From Deltaproteobacteria bacterium (GTDB taxonomy: Bacteria; Myxococcota_A; Polyangia; Nannocystales; Nannocystaceae), in NCBI GenBank assembly GCA_016709225.1, contig JADJEE010000012.1, positions 3,081,501 to 3,145,500 on the forward strand: 64,000 nucleotides of DNA, written 5' to 3'. Both the position numbers and the translations under genes were made by a program. Below the pieces are notes generated by a model. The model was not told where the DNA came from. It worked only from the letters and a program-made list of their open reading frames with translations, and did not search any database. This document shows positions 26,026 to 35,430 of this stretch, one piece after another; the stretch's first letter is position 1; each line of letters opens with the position of its first letter.

Positions 26026-26389
26026 GACGAAACCGGGGTTTCTGTCTGGCGCGAGGGCATCTCGCCCGCGAGCGCACGCGTGTGTGCGCGCTGTTGCCGG
26101 AGCATCGCCGTGCACTCGCACCGCGTTGCCGCTGGGCATGGACGGGTCGCGACCTTCATCCGTCGTCGACCAGCACCCCCGGCGAACGGCGACGCTCGCG
26201 AGCGCCACCTTCGTCCGGCGGCGCTGGTCTACCACCGAATGATCGCGACCGCGAGGGCTGCCCCACCGCGGCCCGAGAGGCGCGGGCTTTTCTGCGGCAT
26301 TCCGCAGACTTGGAGCCTGGAGACCGGGGCCGCGCGAACGCCTCCCATGTGCCGGCGGTCGCGTTGTCACCTCGGCCTATCATCCACCC
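26026..26389. other. divergent region between SNF2 and RsmC-like genes
   Basis: 364 bases. It may include the true 5' end of the SNF2 gene, because that frame is open to 26370, but the extra residues are Arg/Pro-rich and match nothing recognised. The only clear element is the TATCAT before the methyltransferase. No RNA or repeat was seen. Confidence 0.4.
26378..26383 (+). promoter_or_regulatory. -10-like TATCAT
   Basis: TATCAT ends 6 bases before the ATG at 26390; no Shine-Dalgarno is present. This is the best match to TATAAT among the hexamers close to start codons in this window. Confidence 0.5.
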
Positions 26390-27466
26390 ATGAGCGAGGG
26401 ACTCCAGGCCGACGACCCCGGTGTGCGCATGCTGGGCCGCGTGCTCGCGGGCGTCGATCCACGCGAGATCCTCTTGGTCCACTGCGGCGCGTTGCCGGGC
26501 GTGCGCAGCGGAGCGCGGCGGCTCGTGCTCGACGTGCGCGAGCTCGCCGAAGCCGGGCGCGACGCGGTACCGGCCGACGACGCCGCCGCACTGGCAGCGT
26601 TGCCGCGGGTGCAGCACGCCGCGGTGTGGCCGCGCGCGCACCTGGGCAAGGATTTCACGTTCGCGTGCCTGGCCCAGGGCGCGCTGGCGCTGGCTCGAGG
26701 TGGCACGCTGTGGTGCGCGGCCCGCAAGCACAAGGGCGCCGAGAGCCTCGCCGATCACATGGTCGCGCTGCTGGGCAACGTCGACATCGTCGAGCGCGAT
26801 CGCGGCTATCGTCTGATGCGCAGCGCCCACGAGGGCCGCGTCGACGAGGCCCTCGCGCGCGCGTGCATCGACCAGCGCTACCTCATCGAGGACCCGGTGC
26901 TCGGCGCCTTGCGCCTGCACAGCGCACCGGGGGTGTTCTCGCGACGCGGGCTCGACGACGGCACGCGCGCGCTGATCGAACACGTCGACGCGTGGGCACA
27001 CGACCAGGCCGCGCCGACGCACGTGATCGATCTGTGCGCGGGGATCGGCCCGCTGGCGCTGTGGGCCGCGCAACGCTGGTCGCAGGCGCGGGTGCTGGCG
27101 GTCGAGAGCAACTTCGTCGCGGCCGGGGCGATGCGCGAGAACATCGCCGCCGCCGGCGTGGGCGACCGGGTGACGGCGTTGGTGCGCGACGGTCTGCCCC
27201 GCGAAGCCGGCGCCGAGACGCCGCCGCTGCACGGCGTGCAGCTGGCGCTGGTGAACCCGCCGACCCACGCCGAGCGCGGCGCATTGATCGAGCTGCTGCG
27301 CGGGCTCGGGCGCTGGATGGCGCCGGGCGGTCACGCGTTCGTGGTGGCCTCGCGAGCCGGCGTCTCGAGTGAGGGCCTGCGCGAGGCCGGCGCGCGGGTG
27401 CACGCGGCCGAGGCCGATCGCTACGCAATTCTACGCGCCAGCTGGGACCTCGGCGCCGGCACGTAG
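26390..27466 (+). CDS. RsmC/RlmG-like class I SAM methyltransferase
   Basis: 358 residues with two related halves, as in RsmC, the 16S rRNA G1207 N2-methyltransferase. The C-terminal half holds the SAM site VIDLCAGIGPLALWAA near 205-220, an acidic residue in VLAVESN, and VNPPTH near 285 in place of the usual NPPFH catalytic motif. The N-terminal half is a degenerate methyltransferase-like domain (WPRAHLGKDFTF, GGTLWCAARKHKG). Substrate is probably a guanine in rRNA, but the NPPTH variant leaves this open. It stands alone with its own promoter. Confidence 0.8.
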   Translation: MSEGLQADDPGVRMLGRVLAGVDPREILLVHCGALPGVRSGARRLVLDVRELAEAGRDAVPADDAAALAALPRVQHAAVWPRAHLGKDFTFACLAQGALALARGGTLWCAARKHKGAESLADHMVALLGNVDIVERDRGYRLMRSAHEGRVDEALARACIDQRYLIEDPVLGALRLHSAPGVFSRRGLDDGTRALIEHVDAWAHDQAAPTHVIDLCAGIGPLALWAAQRWSQARVLAVESNFVAAGAMRENIAAAGVGDRVTALVRDGLPREAGAETPPLHGVQLALVNPPTHAERGALIELLRGLGRWMAPGGHAFVVASRAGVSSEGLREAGARVHAAEADRYAILRASWDLGAGT

Positions 27467-27467
27467 T

Positions 27468-27514
27468 GTGTGGCCACGCGTCGTCGCACGACGACTCCGA
27501 GCGCGGGGCCACAC
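27468..27514. terminator. inverted repeat after the methyltransferase gene
   Basis: GTGTGGCC (27468-27475) pairs with GGCCACAC (27507-27514). The loop contains a second small stem, CGTCGT/ACGACG. It sits between the methyltransferase stop and the promoter of the next gene and may end transcription. No T run. Confidence 0.4.
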
Positions 27515-27524
27515 CGCAGGCTGC

Positions 27525-27530
27525 TAGCAT
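27525..27530 (+). promoter_or_regulatory. -10-like TAGCAT
   Basis: TAGCAT ends 8 bases before the ATG at 27539, the same sequence and nearly the same distance as at the DUF255 gene. Confidence 0.45.
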
Positions 27531-27538
27531 CGTCGTCG

Positions 27539-29290
27539 ATGCGTCGTGCGATCGCGTTCGCGTGGGTGTTGGCGCTGCCGCAGATCGCGGCCGCCGACGA
27601 GCAGATCCTGACCTTCGACGGCGAGGTGCCCGACGACGGGCTCGATCACGCCTTCGTCGAGTTCGAGGTGCCGATGGGCACCCTCGAGATCGAGGTGCGC
27701 CACGACGATCTCTCGGAGGCCAACATCCTCGACTGGGGGCTCGAGGATCCGCAGGGCTTCCGCGGCTGGGGCGGCGGCAACGAAGAGCCCGCCGTGGTCG
27801 CGGTCGCGGCTGCGTCGCGATCCTATCTCACCGGTGCGATCGAGCCCGGCACGTGGCGCGTCATCATCGGCAAGGCGCTGGTGGTCGAGAGCCCGGCCAC
27901 CTACCACCTCGAGGTGGTGCTGCGCGATGTCCAGACCCTCGCGCCCCAGCCCGAGCGCACGCCCTACGTCGCCGCGCCGGCGCTCGCGGGCGAGCGTCGC
28001 TGGTACGCCGGCGATCTGCACGTGCACTCGCGCGAGAGCGGTGACGCCCGTCCGCCGCTGGAGGAGATCGCCGCGTTTGCGCGGAGCCGCGGGCTCGACT
28101 TCGTCGAGCTGTCGGACCACAACGTGCTCAGCCAGCTCGACTTCATCGCCGCCGCGCAGGCCGACCACCCCGACCTGCTGCTGATGCCGGGCATGGAGTT
28201 CACCACCTACGGTGGCCACGCCAATGCCATCGGTGCGACCACGTGGGTCGATCACAAGATCGGGCAGCCGGAGGTCACGATTGCCGGCGCGTTCGCGGCG
28301 ATCCAGGACCAGGGCGCGCTGGTGTCGATCAACCACCCTGCGCTCGCGCTGGGCAACGCGTGCCTCGGTTGCGCGTGGGAGCACGAGATCGATCCGCTGC
28401 AGATCGACGCCGTCGAGATCGCGACCACCGGCCTCGACCAGGGTGGACACCTCTTCGATGGGCAGGCGATCGCGTTCTGGGACGACCTCTGCGATGCGGG
28501 GGCCCACGCCGCGGCGGTCGGCGGCAGCGACGATCACCGGGCCGGCGTCGACCTCGGCGGATTCCAGAGCCCGATCGGCGACCCCACCACGATGGTGCTG
28601 GCCGACGAGCTATCGGTTGCAGCGATCCTCGCGGCGATCCGCGACAGCAAGACGGTGGTGAAGCTGCAGGGCCCCGACGATCCCATGGTCGAGCTGACGG
28701 CCGCGCGCGAGTACACCGGCGACACCGTCTACGCCGACGCACCGGTCAGCTACGACGTGATCGTCACTGGCGGCGTCGGGCTCGAGCTGCGGGCGGTGTA
28801 CGATGGTGCGTCGCAGGCCGCGGCGTCGATCGATGCCGATCCTTTCAGCTGGTCGTTCACGCGCTCGTCACCGGCCAGCGGCGAGATCCGCACGCGTGTC
28901 GAGATCATCGACCCTGCGATGAACGGGGGCCGGCGCGTGGTCACCAGTCACATCTGGCAGCGCGCGTGCGCGGACGGCAACTGCAGCGATCCGAGCGGCG
29001 GTGACGAGTCGAGCGGCAGCGGTGGGAGCACCGGCGGCACCTCCGGGGCCGCAGACACGTCGGGGACCGGCGTCGATGGCAGCGGCGGTACCTCGGGTTC
29101 CACCGCGGCCGCGGCGGACGACGACGGCTCCGGTGGGTGCGGCTGTCGCAGCGGCTGGCCGGGCGCACCGCCGTGGTGGGCGGTGTTGCTGCTGCCGTGG
29201 CGACGACGTCAGCGCAGCGGCGTGAGACGGGAGCCGCCGCGCGAGCGCGGCGTGGTCTCGCGTCGCAGGGCCGACAGCGCGACCGCATAG
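27539..29290 (+). CDS. secreted PHP-domain (CehA/McbA-type) metallohydrolase with MYXO-CTERM-like tail
   Basis: 583 residues. A signal peptide (RRAIAFAWVLALPQIAAA) precedes a beta-sandwich domain (to ~150) and a PHP phosphoesterase domain: GDLHVHSRESGD, ELSDHNVLSQLDF, GMEFTTYGGHANAIG, SINHPAL and GGSDDHRAG give the metal ligands. A Ser/Gly/Thr linker then leads to GGCGCRSGWPGAPPWW, a hydrophobic stretch and Arg-rich end, like a MYXO-CTERM sorting signal. The frame continues ~29 residues past the Arg cluster, which is longer than usual, and its last 82 bases overlap the convergent membrane-protein gene. Likely a cell-surface phosphoesterase. Confidence 0.85.
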   Translation: MRRAIAFAWVLALPQIAAADEQILTFDGEVPDDGLDHAFVEFEVPMGTLEIEVRHDDLSEANILDWGLEDPQGFRGWGGGNEEPAVVAVAAASRSYLTGAIEPGTWRVIIGKALVVESPATYHLEVVLRDVQTLAPQPERTPYVAAPALAGERRWYAGDLHVHSRESGDARPPLEEIAAFARSRGLDFVELSDHNVLSQLDFIAAAQADHPDLLLMPGMEFTTYGGHANAIGATTWVDHKIGQPEVTIAGAFAAIQDQGALVSINHPALALGNACLGCAWEHEIDPLQIDAVEIATTGLDQGGHLFDGQAIAFWDDLCDAGAHAAAVGGSDDHRAGVDLGGFQSPIGDPTTMVLADELSVAAILAAIRDSKTVVKLQGPDDPMVELTAAREYTGDTVYADAPVSYDVIVTGGVGLELRAVYDGASQAAASIDADPFSWSFTRSSPASGEIRTRVEIIDPAMNGGRRVVTSHIWQRACADGNCSDPSGGDESSGSGGSTGGTSGAADTSGTGVDGSGGTSGSTAAAADDDGSGGCGCRSGWPGAPPWWAVLLLPWRRRQRSGVRREPPRERGVVSRRRADSATA

Positions 29291-29601
29291 ATCGCCCACA
29301 GACCGATCCCGACCACGAAGCCCTGTAGTGCGCTGCCGAAGACCGGCGCCTCGGCGTGGATGTCTCGCAGCTCGGCACCGGCGCGGATCGTCGTCAGCAC
29401 GAAGAACAGCAGCGCCGCGCTGGTGCCGACGGCACGCACGATGCCGATGCCCGACAGCGGGCGTGGCCGCGCGATGCCGGGACGACCGCGCTCGAGGTAC
29501 TGCAGCAGCAGTCGCACCCACGCGCCGAACATCGGAAACAGCAGGAACCCGGTGATGCCCGCGAGACCCGGCACGGCCTCGCGGAGCTGCTCGGTGGGCA
29601 T
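29209..29601 (-). CDS. small integral membrane protein
   Basis: 130 residues from ATG 29601, which has GGTGAG 8 bases upstream. Three hydrophobic segments are visible (GITGFLLFPMFGAW..., GTSAALLFFVLTTI, FVVGIGLWAIYAVALSAL), with an Arg-rich C-terminus. The frame extends upstream and includes another hydrophobic stretch (VVPLAWFLPGEL), so a longer start is possible. The 3' end overlaps the PHP gene on the other strand by 82 bases. Function unknown. Confidence 0.6.
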   Translation of the reverse strand: MPTEQLREAVPGLAGITGFLLFPMFGAWVRLLLQYLERGRPGIARPRPLSGIGIVRAVGTSAALLFFVLTTIRAGAELRDIHAEAPVFGSALQGFVVGIGLWAIYAVALSALRRETTPRSRGGSRLTPLR

Positions 29602-29707
29602 TGCCAGCTCACCGGGTAGGAACCATGCCAGGGGCACCACGCGCGGCCACGCTAGCAGTGGCTTGGCGCGGCGCGCAACCGGTCGGCCCCGCGTCCGCGC
29701 GCGAGCG

Positions 29708-31072
29708 TCAGCCCCACTGCTGCCACGCCCAGGTCCAGAACTCACGTCCGAGCGCGCGCACGTCGGCGCCGAAGTAGCGCGGCGCGAGCGGCACGAGGTC
29801 GGTCGAGCCGCGGGCGGCCATCTCGAGCAAGGTGGCATCGAGCGCCGCGGCGCGGCCGGGATCGGCGAGCAGCCACTGCACCAACATCGCGGCCTGCCAG
29901 TAGTTCTTGTTCGAGATCGGCTGCCCGGTCACGAGATCGTGCACGTGCGAGGCCGCGTCGGCGCGGCGCAGACCTCGGTGATAGACCGGCGTGAGGTCCT
30001 GCCGCGACACCGCCAGCTGCTCCAGCACCGCGAGCCCCTCGAACAACCAGCTGCGCTGCGCCGCGAGCCCGTAGCTGCGCTCGAGTAGTGCATGGTGGGC
30101 CTCGTGCACGTAGGTCGGCCGCACCGCACCATACTCGTCGGAGTACGACGCCGACGCGATGCCCATCCAGGTGTAGCCCTCGTCCTGCGAGCGCGGCACG
30201 ACCGACACGCCGGCGCGGGCCGAGAGCCGCTGCCAGAACCGCCGATAGCCGGCATCGTCGGCGAACACCAGCAGCGGCACCGCGCGGCGCGGCACGGGCA
30301 TGCTGGGCAGAGCGCCGCGGGTGCGTCGCTCCATCGCGTCGATCGCGTCGAGCACCGCGCGGGCGTCGAGCTGGGGCGCGTCGGTCAGCACCACGAACGC
30401 GCCGCGTCGATGCATGCGCACGCGCTCGGGTTCATCGAAGTCGTCGCGCAGGGTTGCGAGTTCGCGATCGTCGGCGCCGAGCTGGTGGTCGCCGCGAAAC
30501 TCGAGCGCGCGCAGCTCGAGTTCGCCGCCGTCGACGAAACGCAGGCCCCAGCGCGTCGAGCGACTCGGGAGCGCCACGCATCCACGGTCGTAGTGGAGAT
30601 CGGCGATCGGAATCGTGATGAGCTGTGCACCCTGTGCGAGCGCGAGGCGTCGGTACGTCCGCGCGCCGTTGCTGGCGTCGACCAGCTCGAACTCGACCGC
30701 CATCGCGGTCGGGGCCGACACCGACAGCAACACGCGGTCGACCAGCGCCATCGGCAAGGCGGCCTCGGGCGCGATGCGCAGCGACCCACCGGCGGCCGCA
30801 CGCACGACCACGCCGTGGCCTGGCTGCGTGCGCTCGATCGGTACCTCGACTCCGCGCAGCTCGATCCACGGTGCTCGCAGGGCCTCGTCGCCGAGGAACG
30901 TGCGGCGGTACAGCAGGTCCGATCCGGGCCGTGCCGCATCGTCTTTCGGCGAGGTCGCATCGTCGGGTACCGACGGGCAGGGGGGTTCGCCCGCCGACGC
31001 GGGCTCGGCCGGGCGCATCGACCACCACAGGAGCGCGGCGAGGGCCGTCGCGTGTAGCGGAGCGAAGCGCAT
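29708..31072 (-). CDS. secreted gluzincin-like metalloprotease
   Basis: 454 residues with a signal peptide (MRFAPLHATALAALLWW...). An N-terminal ~200-residue beta-rich domain precedes a zinc peptidase region with YVHEAHHALLERSYG (HExxH) and, downstream, WLFEGLAVLEQLA, whose Glu is the probable third ligand as in MA-clan gluzincins. SNKNYWQAAMLVQWLL and a C-terminal Trp-rich helix follow, typical of peptidase-MA-like proteins. It probably acts in the periplasm or outside the cell. Substrate unknown. Confidence 0.8.
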   Translation of the reverse strand: MRFAPLHATALAALLWWSMRPAEPASAGEPPCPSVPDDATSPKDDAARPGSDLLYRRTFLGDEALRAPWIELRGVEVPIERTQPGHGVVVRAAAGGSLRIAPEAALPMALVDRVLLSVSAPTAMAVEFELVDASNGARTYRRLALAQGAQLITIPIADLHYDRGCVALPSRSTRWGLRFVDGGELELRALEFRGDHQLGADDRELATLRDDFDEPERVRMHRRGAFVVLTDAPQLDARAVLDAIDAMERRTRGALPSMPVPRRAVPLLVFADDAGYRRFWQRLSARAGVSVVPRSQDEGYTWMGIASASYSDEYGAVRPTYVHEAHHALLERSYGLAAQRSWLFEGLAVLEQLAVSRQDLTPVYHRGLRRADAASHVHDLVTGQPISNKNYWQAAMLVQWLLADPGRAAALDATLLEMAARGSTDLVPLAPRYFGADVRALGREFWTWAWQQWG

Positions 31073-31276
31073 GATCGATCGTGTCGGTTTCGCCGGCGCT
31101 CGGCCAGTGCGGTGCGGCACGGATGGGGGCCACGGGGGCTCGCGGGGGGTTCGATCGTGGACCGCGGGCGCGGGCTCGCGGGTCGCGCCGACTCGCGATC
31201 CCGCGCCCGCAGACGCCGCGAGCGGGCGGCCCGGCGCCCCCCGGTTTTTTTCGCGACCTCCCCGCGGCCCCGGCGT

Positions 31277-32185
31277 CTACGCGACGGAGCCGTCGTCATG
31301 CCCGAGCATTCGCGCGATGCTCACGTCGATCCGGCTCTCGATCAGGCGCATGATGCTCTCGAATTCACCGCGGTCCACGTTCAGCCCCAGCACCAGGCGT
31401 CGACGCGTCGTCGACAGCAGCGACTCGCGGGCCTTGGCGATGCGGCGTGCGGCGTTCGACCGATGCACCCCGTACAGCGCGGCGATCTGATCGATGGTGA
31501 GGCCGTGGACGTAGTGGTGCCGCAGCGCGTTGCGCTCCCGCGGGGACAGCTCGGCCAGCGCGGCCGTGAAGGCCACGCGGAACTCGTCCTTGTAGCGGTC
31601 CTTGAGGAAGCCCAGCTCGGGCCCCGTCAGGGGCGAGGGCGCAGCCATCAGCACGTCGTCGGCGGGGGTGTTCTCGCGGCCGTCGCGGCGCAGCAGCGAC
31701 AGCGCCTCGCGGGTGGCGATGACGCCGACCCAGCTGCGCAGCTCACCGCGCCCCGAGTAGTCGAACAGACGCGGGCCGCGTTCGCCGTCGGCCACCAGCA
31801 ACTTCGTGCGCACGAGCTGCTGGACGTCGTCGACGACCGCAGCCGGCAGCTGCATCGGCCCCAGCACGCGCGACAGCGGCTCGATGACGTCGGTCTCGAG
31901 CTGGGCCAGCGCCGCCGCGGCGCCGGTGCGCACGGCGGCCACCAGCAGGAGATCATCGGTGTGCAGCTTCTCCAGCGCCTGCGGCAGCTCGGCGTCGGGC
32001 GGCAGCGCGTGTGCGACCGCGTCGATCCAGGCCACGGGCTCCACGCGCAGCCGCGGACGCCGGGCCAGCGCACGCTCCCAGCGGGCCTGCAGCAGCTCCG
32101 CGAGCGCGTCGCGTCGATCGTCGGGCAGCGGCTGGGCCAGCGCACGGCGCTCCAGCAGCAGGGCGCACAGCTGCGCGGCGTTCAT
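31277..32185 (-). CDS. ECF-type RNA polymerase sigma factor
   Basis: 302 residues. The middle has sigma region 2-like sequence (LLVAAVRTGAAAALAQLE ... FDYSGRGELRSWVGVIATREAL), and the C-terminal half has region 4: LAELSPRERNALRHHYVHGLTIDQIAALYGVHRSNAARRI in two adjoining parts, a helix-turn-helix. It is longer than most ECF factors (~200 aa) at both ends: ~95 residues in front of region 2 and a short tail. It is divergent from a kinase that carries an anti-sigma-type zinc finger, 68 bases away, so that kinase is the likely regulator. Confidence 0.85.
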   Translation of the reverse strand: MNAAQLCALLLERRALAQPLPDDRRDALAELLQARWERALARRPRLRVEPVAWIDAVAHALPPDAELPQALEKLHTDDLLLVAAVRTGAAAALAQLETDVIEPLSRVLGPMQLPAAVVDDVQQLVRTKLLVADGERGPRLFDYSGRGELRSWVGVIATREALSLLRRDGRENTPADDVLMAAPSPLTGPELGFLKDRYKDEFRVAFTAALAELSPRERNALRHHYVHGLTIDQIAALYGVHRSNAARRIAKARESLLSTTRRRLVLGLNVDRGEFESIMRLIESRIDVSIARMLGHDDGSVA

Positions 32186-32253
32186 GCTCGATCGCTAGGC
32201 TGCACGGATTCGGCGGCCACCGCAACCCGCCCGCGGGCGAAGCAGGGGTGCGC

Positions 32254-35200
32254 GTGACCGCCGAGGCGTGCCTGCGCGAGGACGACCTCTTCGCGCTCAT
32301 GGGCGGCGAGCTCGACGACGACGCGCAGACGCGCCTGGAGGCGCACCTCGATCGCTGCGAGCAGTGTCGCGAGCTGGTGGCGTGGGTGGCCCGCTCACCG
32401 CTGCTGGTGCCGACACCCAGCGAGCTGGCGTGGGCGGTGCCCGACCAGGTCGCGACCGCGGCGATGCGCGAGGAGTCCCGCGATGCCAGCGCGGGCTCGC
32501 TGCCACTGGCGGTGACCGACCTCCAGCAGCGGCTGCCGCCGGGCTGGCAGCTCGGGCGCTACGTGGTGCGCGAGCGCATCGGCGCGGGCGGCATGGGCGT
32601 GGTCTACGACGCATGGGATCCCGCGCTCGATCGCACGCTCGCGATCAAGCTCCTGCGCGCGCGATCGCAGCGGCACGCCGACGGCCGTGCGCGGCTGCTC
32701 CGCGAGGCGCGGGCGATCGCCCAGCTCAGCCACCCCAACGTGGTCGCCGTCTACGACGTCGGCGAGGCCGTGCTCCCCGACGACAGTCAGGCCGTTTTCG
32801 TGGCGATGGAGTTCGTCGCGGGCCCCACGTTGCGGCAGTGGCTCGACGCCCGACGCCGGAGCTGGCGCGCGATCGCAGCCGCGTTCCTCGGCGCCGCGCG
32901 GGGGCTGTCGGCGGCGCACGAGCTCGGCATCGTGCATCGCGACTTCAAGCCCGGCAACGTGATGATGGCTCCCGGCGATCGTGCGGTGGTGCTCGACTTC
33001 GGGCTCGCGCGCATGCTCGTGGGCGCGGAGCCGGTGCCCGCGGTGGTGCAGCCGTTACTGGGCGAGACCCCCATCGCGGGCAACGTCACGCAGACCCACG
33101 CGATGCTGGGCACGCCGGCCTACATGGCGCCCGAGCAGCGCGGATCGTCGGCCATCGACGGCCGCGCCGACCAGTGGGCGTGGGCGGTGTCCTTCGCCGA
33201 GGCGCTGCTCGGAGCGCACCCGTTCGCGCAGACCGACGCGCCCTCGCTCGCGGTGCAGTTGTCGAGGGGGCCGGTGCCGCGGTCGCTGCGGCAGCTGCTG
33301 GTGCGGGCGTGCGCGACCCAGCCGTCCGAGCGCCACCCCTCGATGTTCGACGTGGTCGATCGGCTCGAGCGCGTGTTGCAGCGTCGGGTCGTGCGTCGGG
33401 GCGCTGCGCTGGGCGGCAGCGTGTTGCTGCTCGGCGCGTTGTGGCTGGGTCGATCGCCTGCGGTCGAGACCACCACGCCGTGTGAGCGCGGCGCCCATGC
33501 CATGGCCACGGTGTGGAACGACGCGCGCCGGGCCACCGCGAGCACGGCGTTCGTCGGCGCAGCACCGTGGCTGTCGCGCGCACGCACCGATGTGGTGGCC
33601 GGCATCGACGCCTATGCCGACCGCTGGATCGAGATGCGCGACGCCACCTGCCGCGCCGGCAGCGAGGGCAGCATCGGTGACGATCAACTCGATCGACGCA
33701 TGATGTGCCTGACGGCCGCGCGCACCGAGCTCGAGACCCTGTTGGCGGCGCTCGAGCAGGGCACGAGCACCACGCTCGCGCAGGCGGTCACGGCGGTGTC
33801 GGGGCTGTCCGACCCGGCACGGTGCGACCGCGATGACGCGCTCGCGACCGCGCTGCCCGAGGATCACGAGCTGCGAGCAGAGCTGCTCGAGGTGCAGGGG
33901 CTGCTCGCGCAGGCCCACGCGTGGGAGCGCGCCGGCGCGATCGCCACCGCACGCGAGCTGCTCGACGATGCGCTCGCGCGCGCGCGCCGGCTCGACGAGG
34001 GTGGTACGGAGGCCGACGCGCGCACGGCCTGGGCGCGTCAGGCGATGGCGGCCGGCGATCTCGACGGGGCCCAGCGCGAGCTCATCGCGGCGCAGTGGGC
34101 CGCCGATCGCGTGCACGACCTGCGTCGTCGCGCCCGCGCGCAGATCGAGCTCGTGTGGCTCGAGGGCTACTTCCGTCAAGAGTTCGATCGCGCGCGACAG
34201 ATCGCCGACGAGGCCGCACGGAGCTTGGCCGCGCTCGACGGTGGCGACCCCGGCCTCGAGGTCGTGCGGCTGCGCAACCTCGCGTGGACCGACGCGCAGG
34301 CCGGTCGCCCCGAGCAGGCCGAGGCCGGCTTCGCGCGGGCGCTCGCGGCCTGCGAGCACACCCCGGACTGTCGGCGAGACGAGCTGCTGTTGCGCAGCGA
34401 TCGCGCGTCGGTGCTGGTCCAGCTAGGGCGACTCGACGAGGCCGCGGCCGCCTTCGAGGAGGTCCGCGTCGCGACCGAGGCGTGGCTCGGTCCCGAGCAC
34501 CCCGAGCTCGCCGCGGTGCTCAACAACATCGGTGCGGTGGCGCGCGAGCGCGGCGACTTCGAGCGGGCGCTGGCGCAGTTCGATCGGGTGATCCAGATCG
34601 TCTCGACCGCGTGGGGCGAGGAGCACGTGATCGTCGCGCGAGCGCGGCTCAACCGCGGCACGGTGCTGGCCGACCTCGGACGCGAGGCCGAGGCGGCCGA
34701 GAGCTTCGAGCAGGCGCGGCTGGTGTTCCAGCGCGAGGCGGGGGCCGCCGACTCCGACCTCGCGCGCGCATGGAAGGGCCTCGCGGGCGTGGCCTACGCG
34801 CGCGGTGAGCTCGAGGCGGCGCGCGAGGGCTTCGAGCGCGCGCTGGAACTCGAGACCGCGGTGCTGGGCGAGCGGCACCCGAGCGTTGCCGTGACGTGCA
34901 CCAACCTCGCGATGGTCGAGGTCGATCGCGGGCATGTGCGCGAGGCCATCGCGCTGCATCGTCGTGCCGAGACCATCCTGCGCGAGGCCTTGGGGCCCGA
35001 GCATCCCCACCTGGTGGTGGTGCTCGACGCGCTCGCGTACGCGCAAGCCCAGGCCGACGAGCCGCTGGCGGCGATCGAGACCTACCAGCGCGCGATCGAG
35101 CTGGCGACCACGACCGGCTCGCCGAACCTCGCGCAGGCGCTGTCGAGCTTGGGCACGCTCGAACTCGGCGTCGGGCGCACCGACGATGCCCGCGAGCATC

Positions 35201-35412
35201 TCGAGCGCGCACTGGCGTTGCGCGAGGACCCGGGCCAGCAGGCTGGCGATCCCGTGTTCATGGCCCAGACCCGCTTCGCACTCGCCCGTGCACTGCCCTC
35301 GCGGGAGCGGCGGCGAGCGGTGCAGCTGGCCCGCGACGCGTTGGCCGCGCTCGCGCCCGACGAGCCGCTGGCCGCCGACGTGAAGGCGTGGATCGACGGT
35401 GCGAAGCCGTAG
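32254..35412 (+). CDS. Ser/Thr kinase with N-terminal anti-sigma-type zinc finger, TM and TPR domain
   Basis: 1052 residues. Residues ~5-50 form a zinc-finger/anti-sigma motif with His31, Cys35 and Cys38 (HLDRCEQC). The kinase domain (about 107-375) is complete: GAGGMGVVY, LAIKLLRA (Lys), VHRDFKPGNV, LDFGLARM and APEQ. One transmembrane segment (SVLLLGALWLG, near 390-402) follows, then a ~600-residue domain rich in TPR repeats. GTG 32254 has AGGGG about 8 bases upstream. With the divergent ECF sigma factor it probably forms a sigma/anti-sigma-kinase pair in which kinase state controls sigma release. That mechanism is inferred. Confidence 0.9.
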   Translation: MTAEACLREDDLFALMGGELDDDAQTRLEAHLDRCEQCRELVAWVARSPLLVPTPSELAWAVPDQVATAAMREESRDASAGSLPLAVTDLQQRLPPGWQLGRYVVRERIGAGGMGVVYDAWDPALDRTLAIKLLRARSQRHADGRARLLREARAIAQLSHPNVVAVYDVGEAVLPDDSQAVFVAMEFVAGPTLRQWLDARRRSWRAIAAAFLGAARGLSAAHELGIVHRDFKPGNVMMAPGDRAVVLDFGLARMLVGAEPVPAVVQPLLGETPIAGNVTQTHAMLGTPAYMAPEQRGSSAIDGRADQWAWAVSFAEALLGAHPFAQTDAPSLAVQLSRGPVPRSLRQLLVRACATQPSERHPSMFDVVDRLERVLQRRVVRRGAALGGSVLLLGALWLGRSPAVETTTPCERGAHAMATVWNDARRATASTAFVGAAPWLSRARTDVVAGIDAYADRWIEMRDATCRAGSEGSIGDDQLDRRMMCLTAARTELETLLAALEQGTSTTLAQAVTAVSGLSDPARCDRDDALATALPEDHELRAELLEVQGLLAQAHAWERAGAIATARELLDDALARARRLDEGGTEADARTAWARQAMAAGDLDGAQRELIAAQWAADRVHDLRRRARAQIELVWLEGYFRQEFDRARQIADEAARSLAALDGGDPGLEVVRLRNLAWTDAQAGRPEQAEAGFARALAACEHTPDCRRDELLLRSDRASVLVQLGRLDEAAAAFEEVRVATEAWLGPEHPELAAVLNNIGAVARERGDFERALAQFDRVIQIVSTAWGEEHVIVARARLNRGTVLADLGREAEAAESFEQARLVFQREAGAADSDLARAWKGLAGVAYARGELEAAREGFERALELETAVLGERHPSVAVTCTNLAMVEVDRGHVREAIALHRRAETILREALGPEHPHLVVVLDALAYAQAQADEPLAAIETYQRAIELATTTGSPNLAQALSSLGTLELGVGRTDDAREHLERALALREDPGQQAGDPVFMAQTRFALARALPSRERRRAVQLARDALAALAPDEPLAADVKAWIDGAKP

Positions 35413-35430
35413 CGCGTACCATTGCGGTCA

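Noticed and set aside
25756..27372. 538-codon plus-strand frame across the SNF2 start and the methyltransferase
   Set aside because: Arg-rich shadow; the methyltransferase in another frame has clear SAM and NPP motifs.
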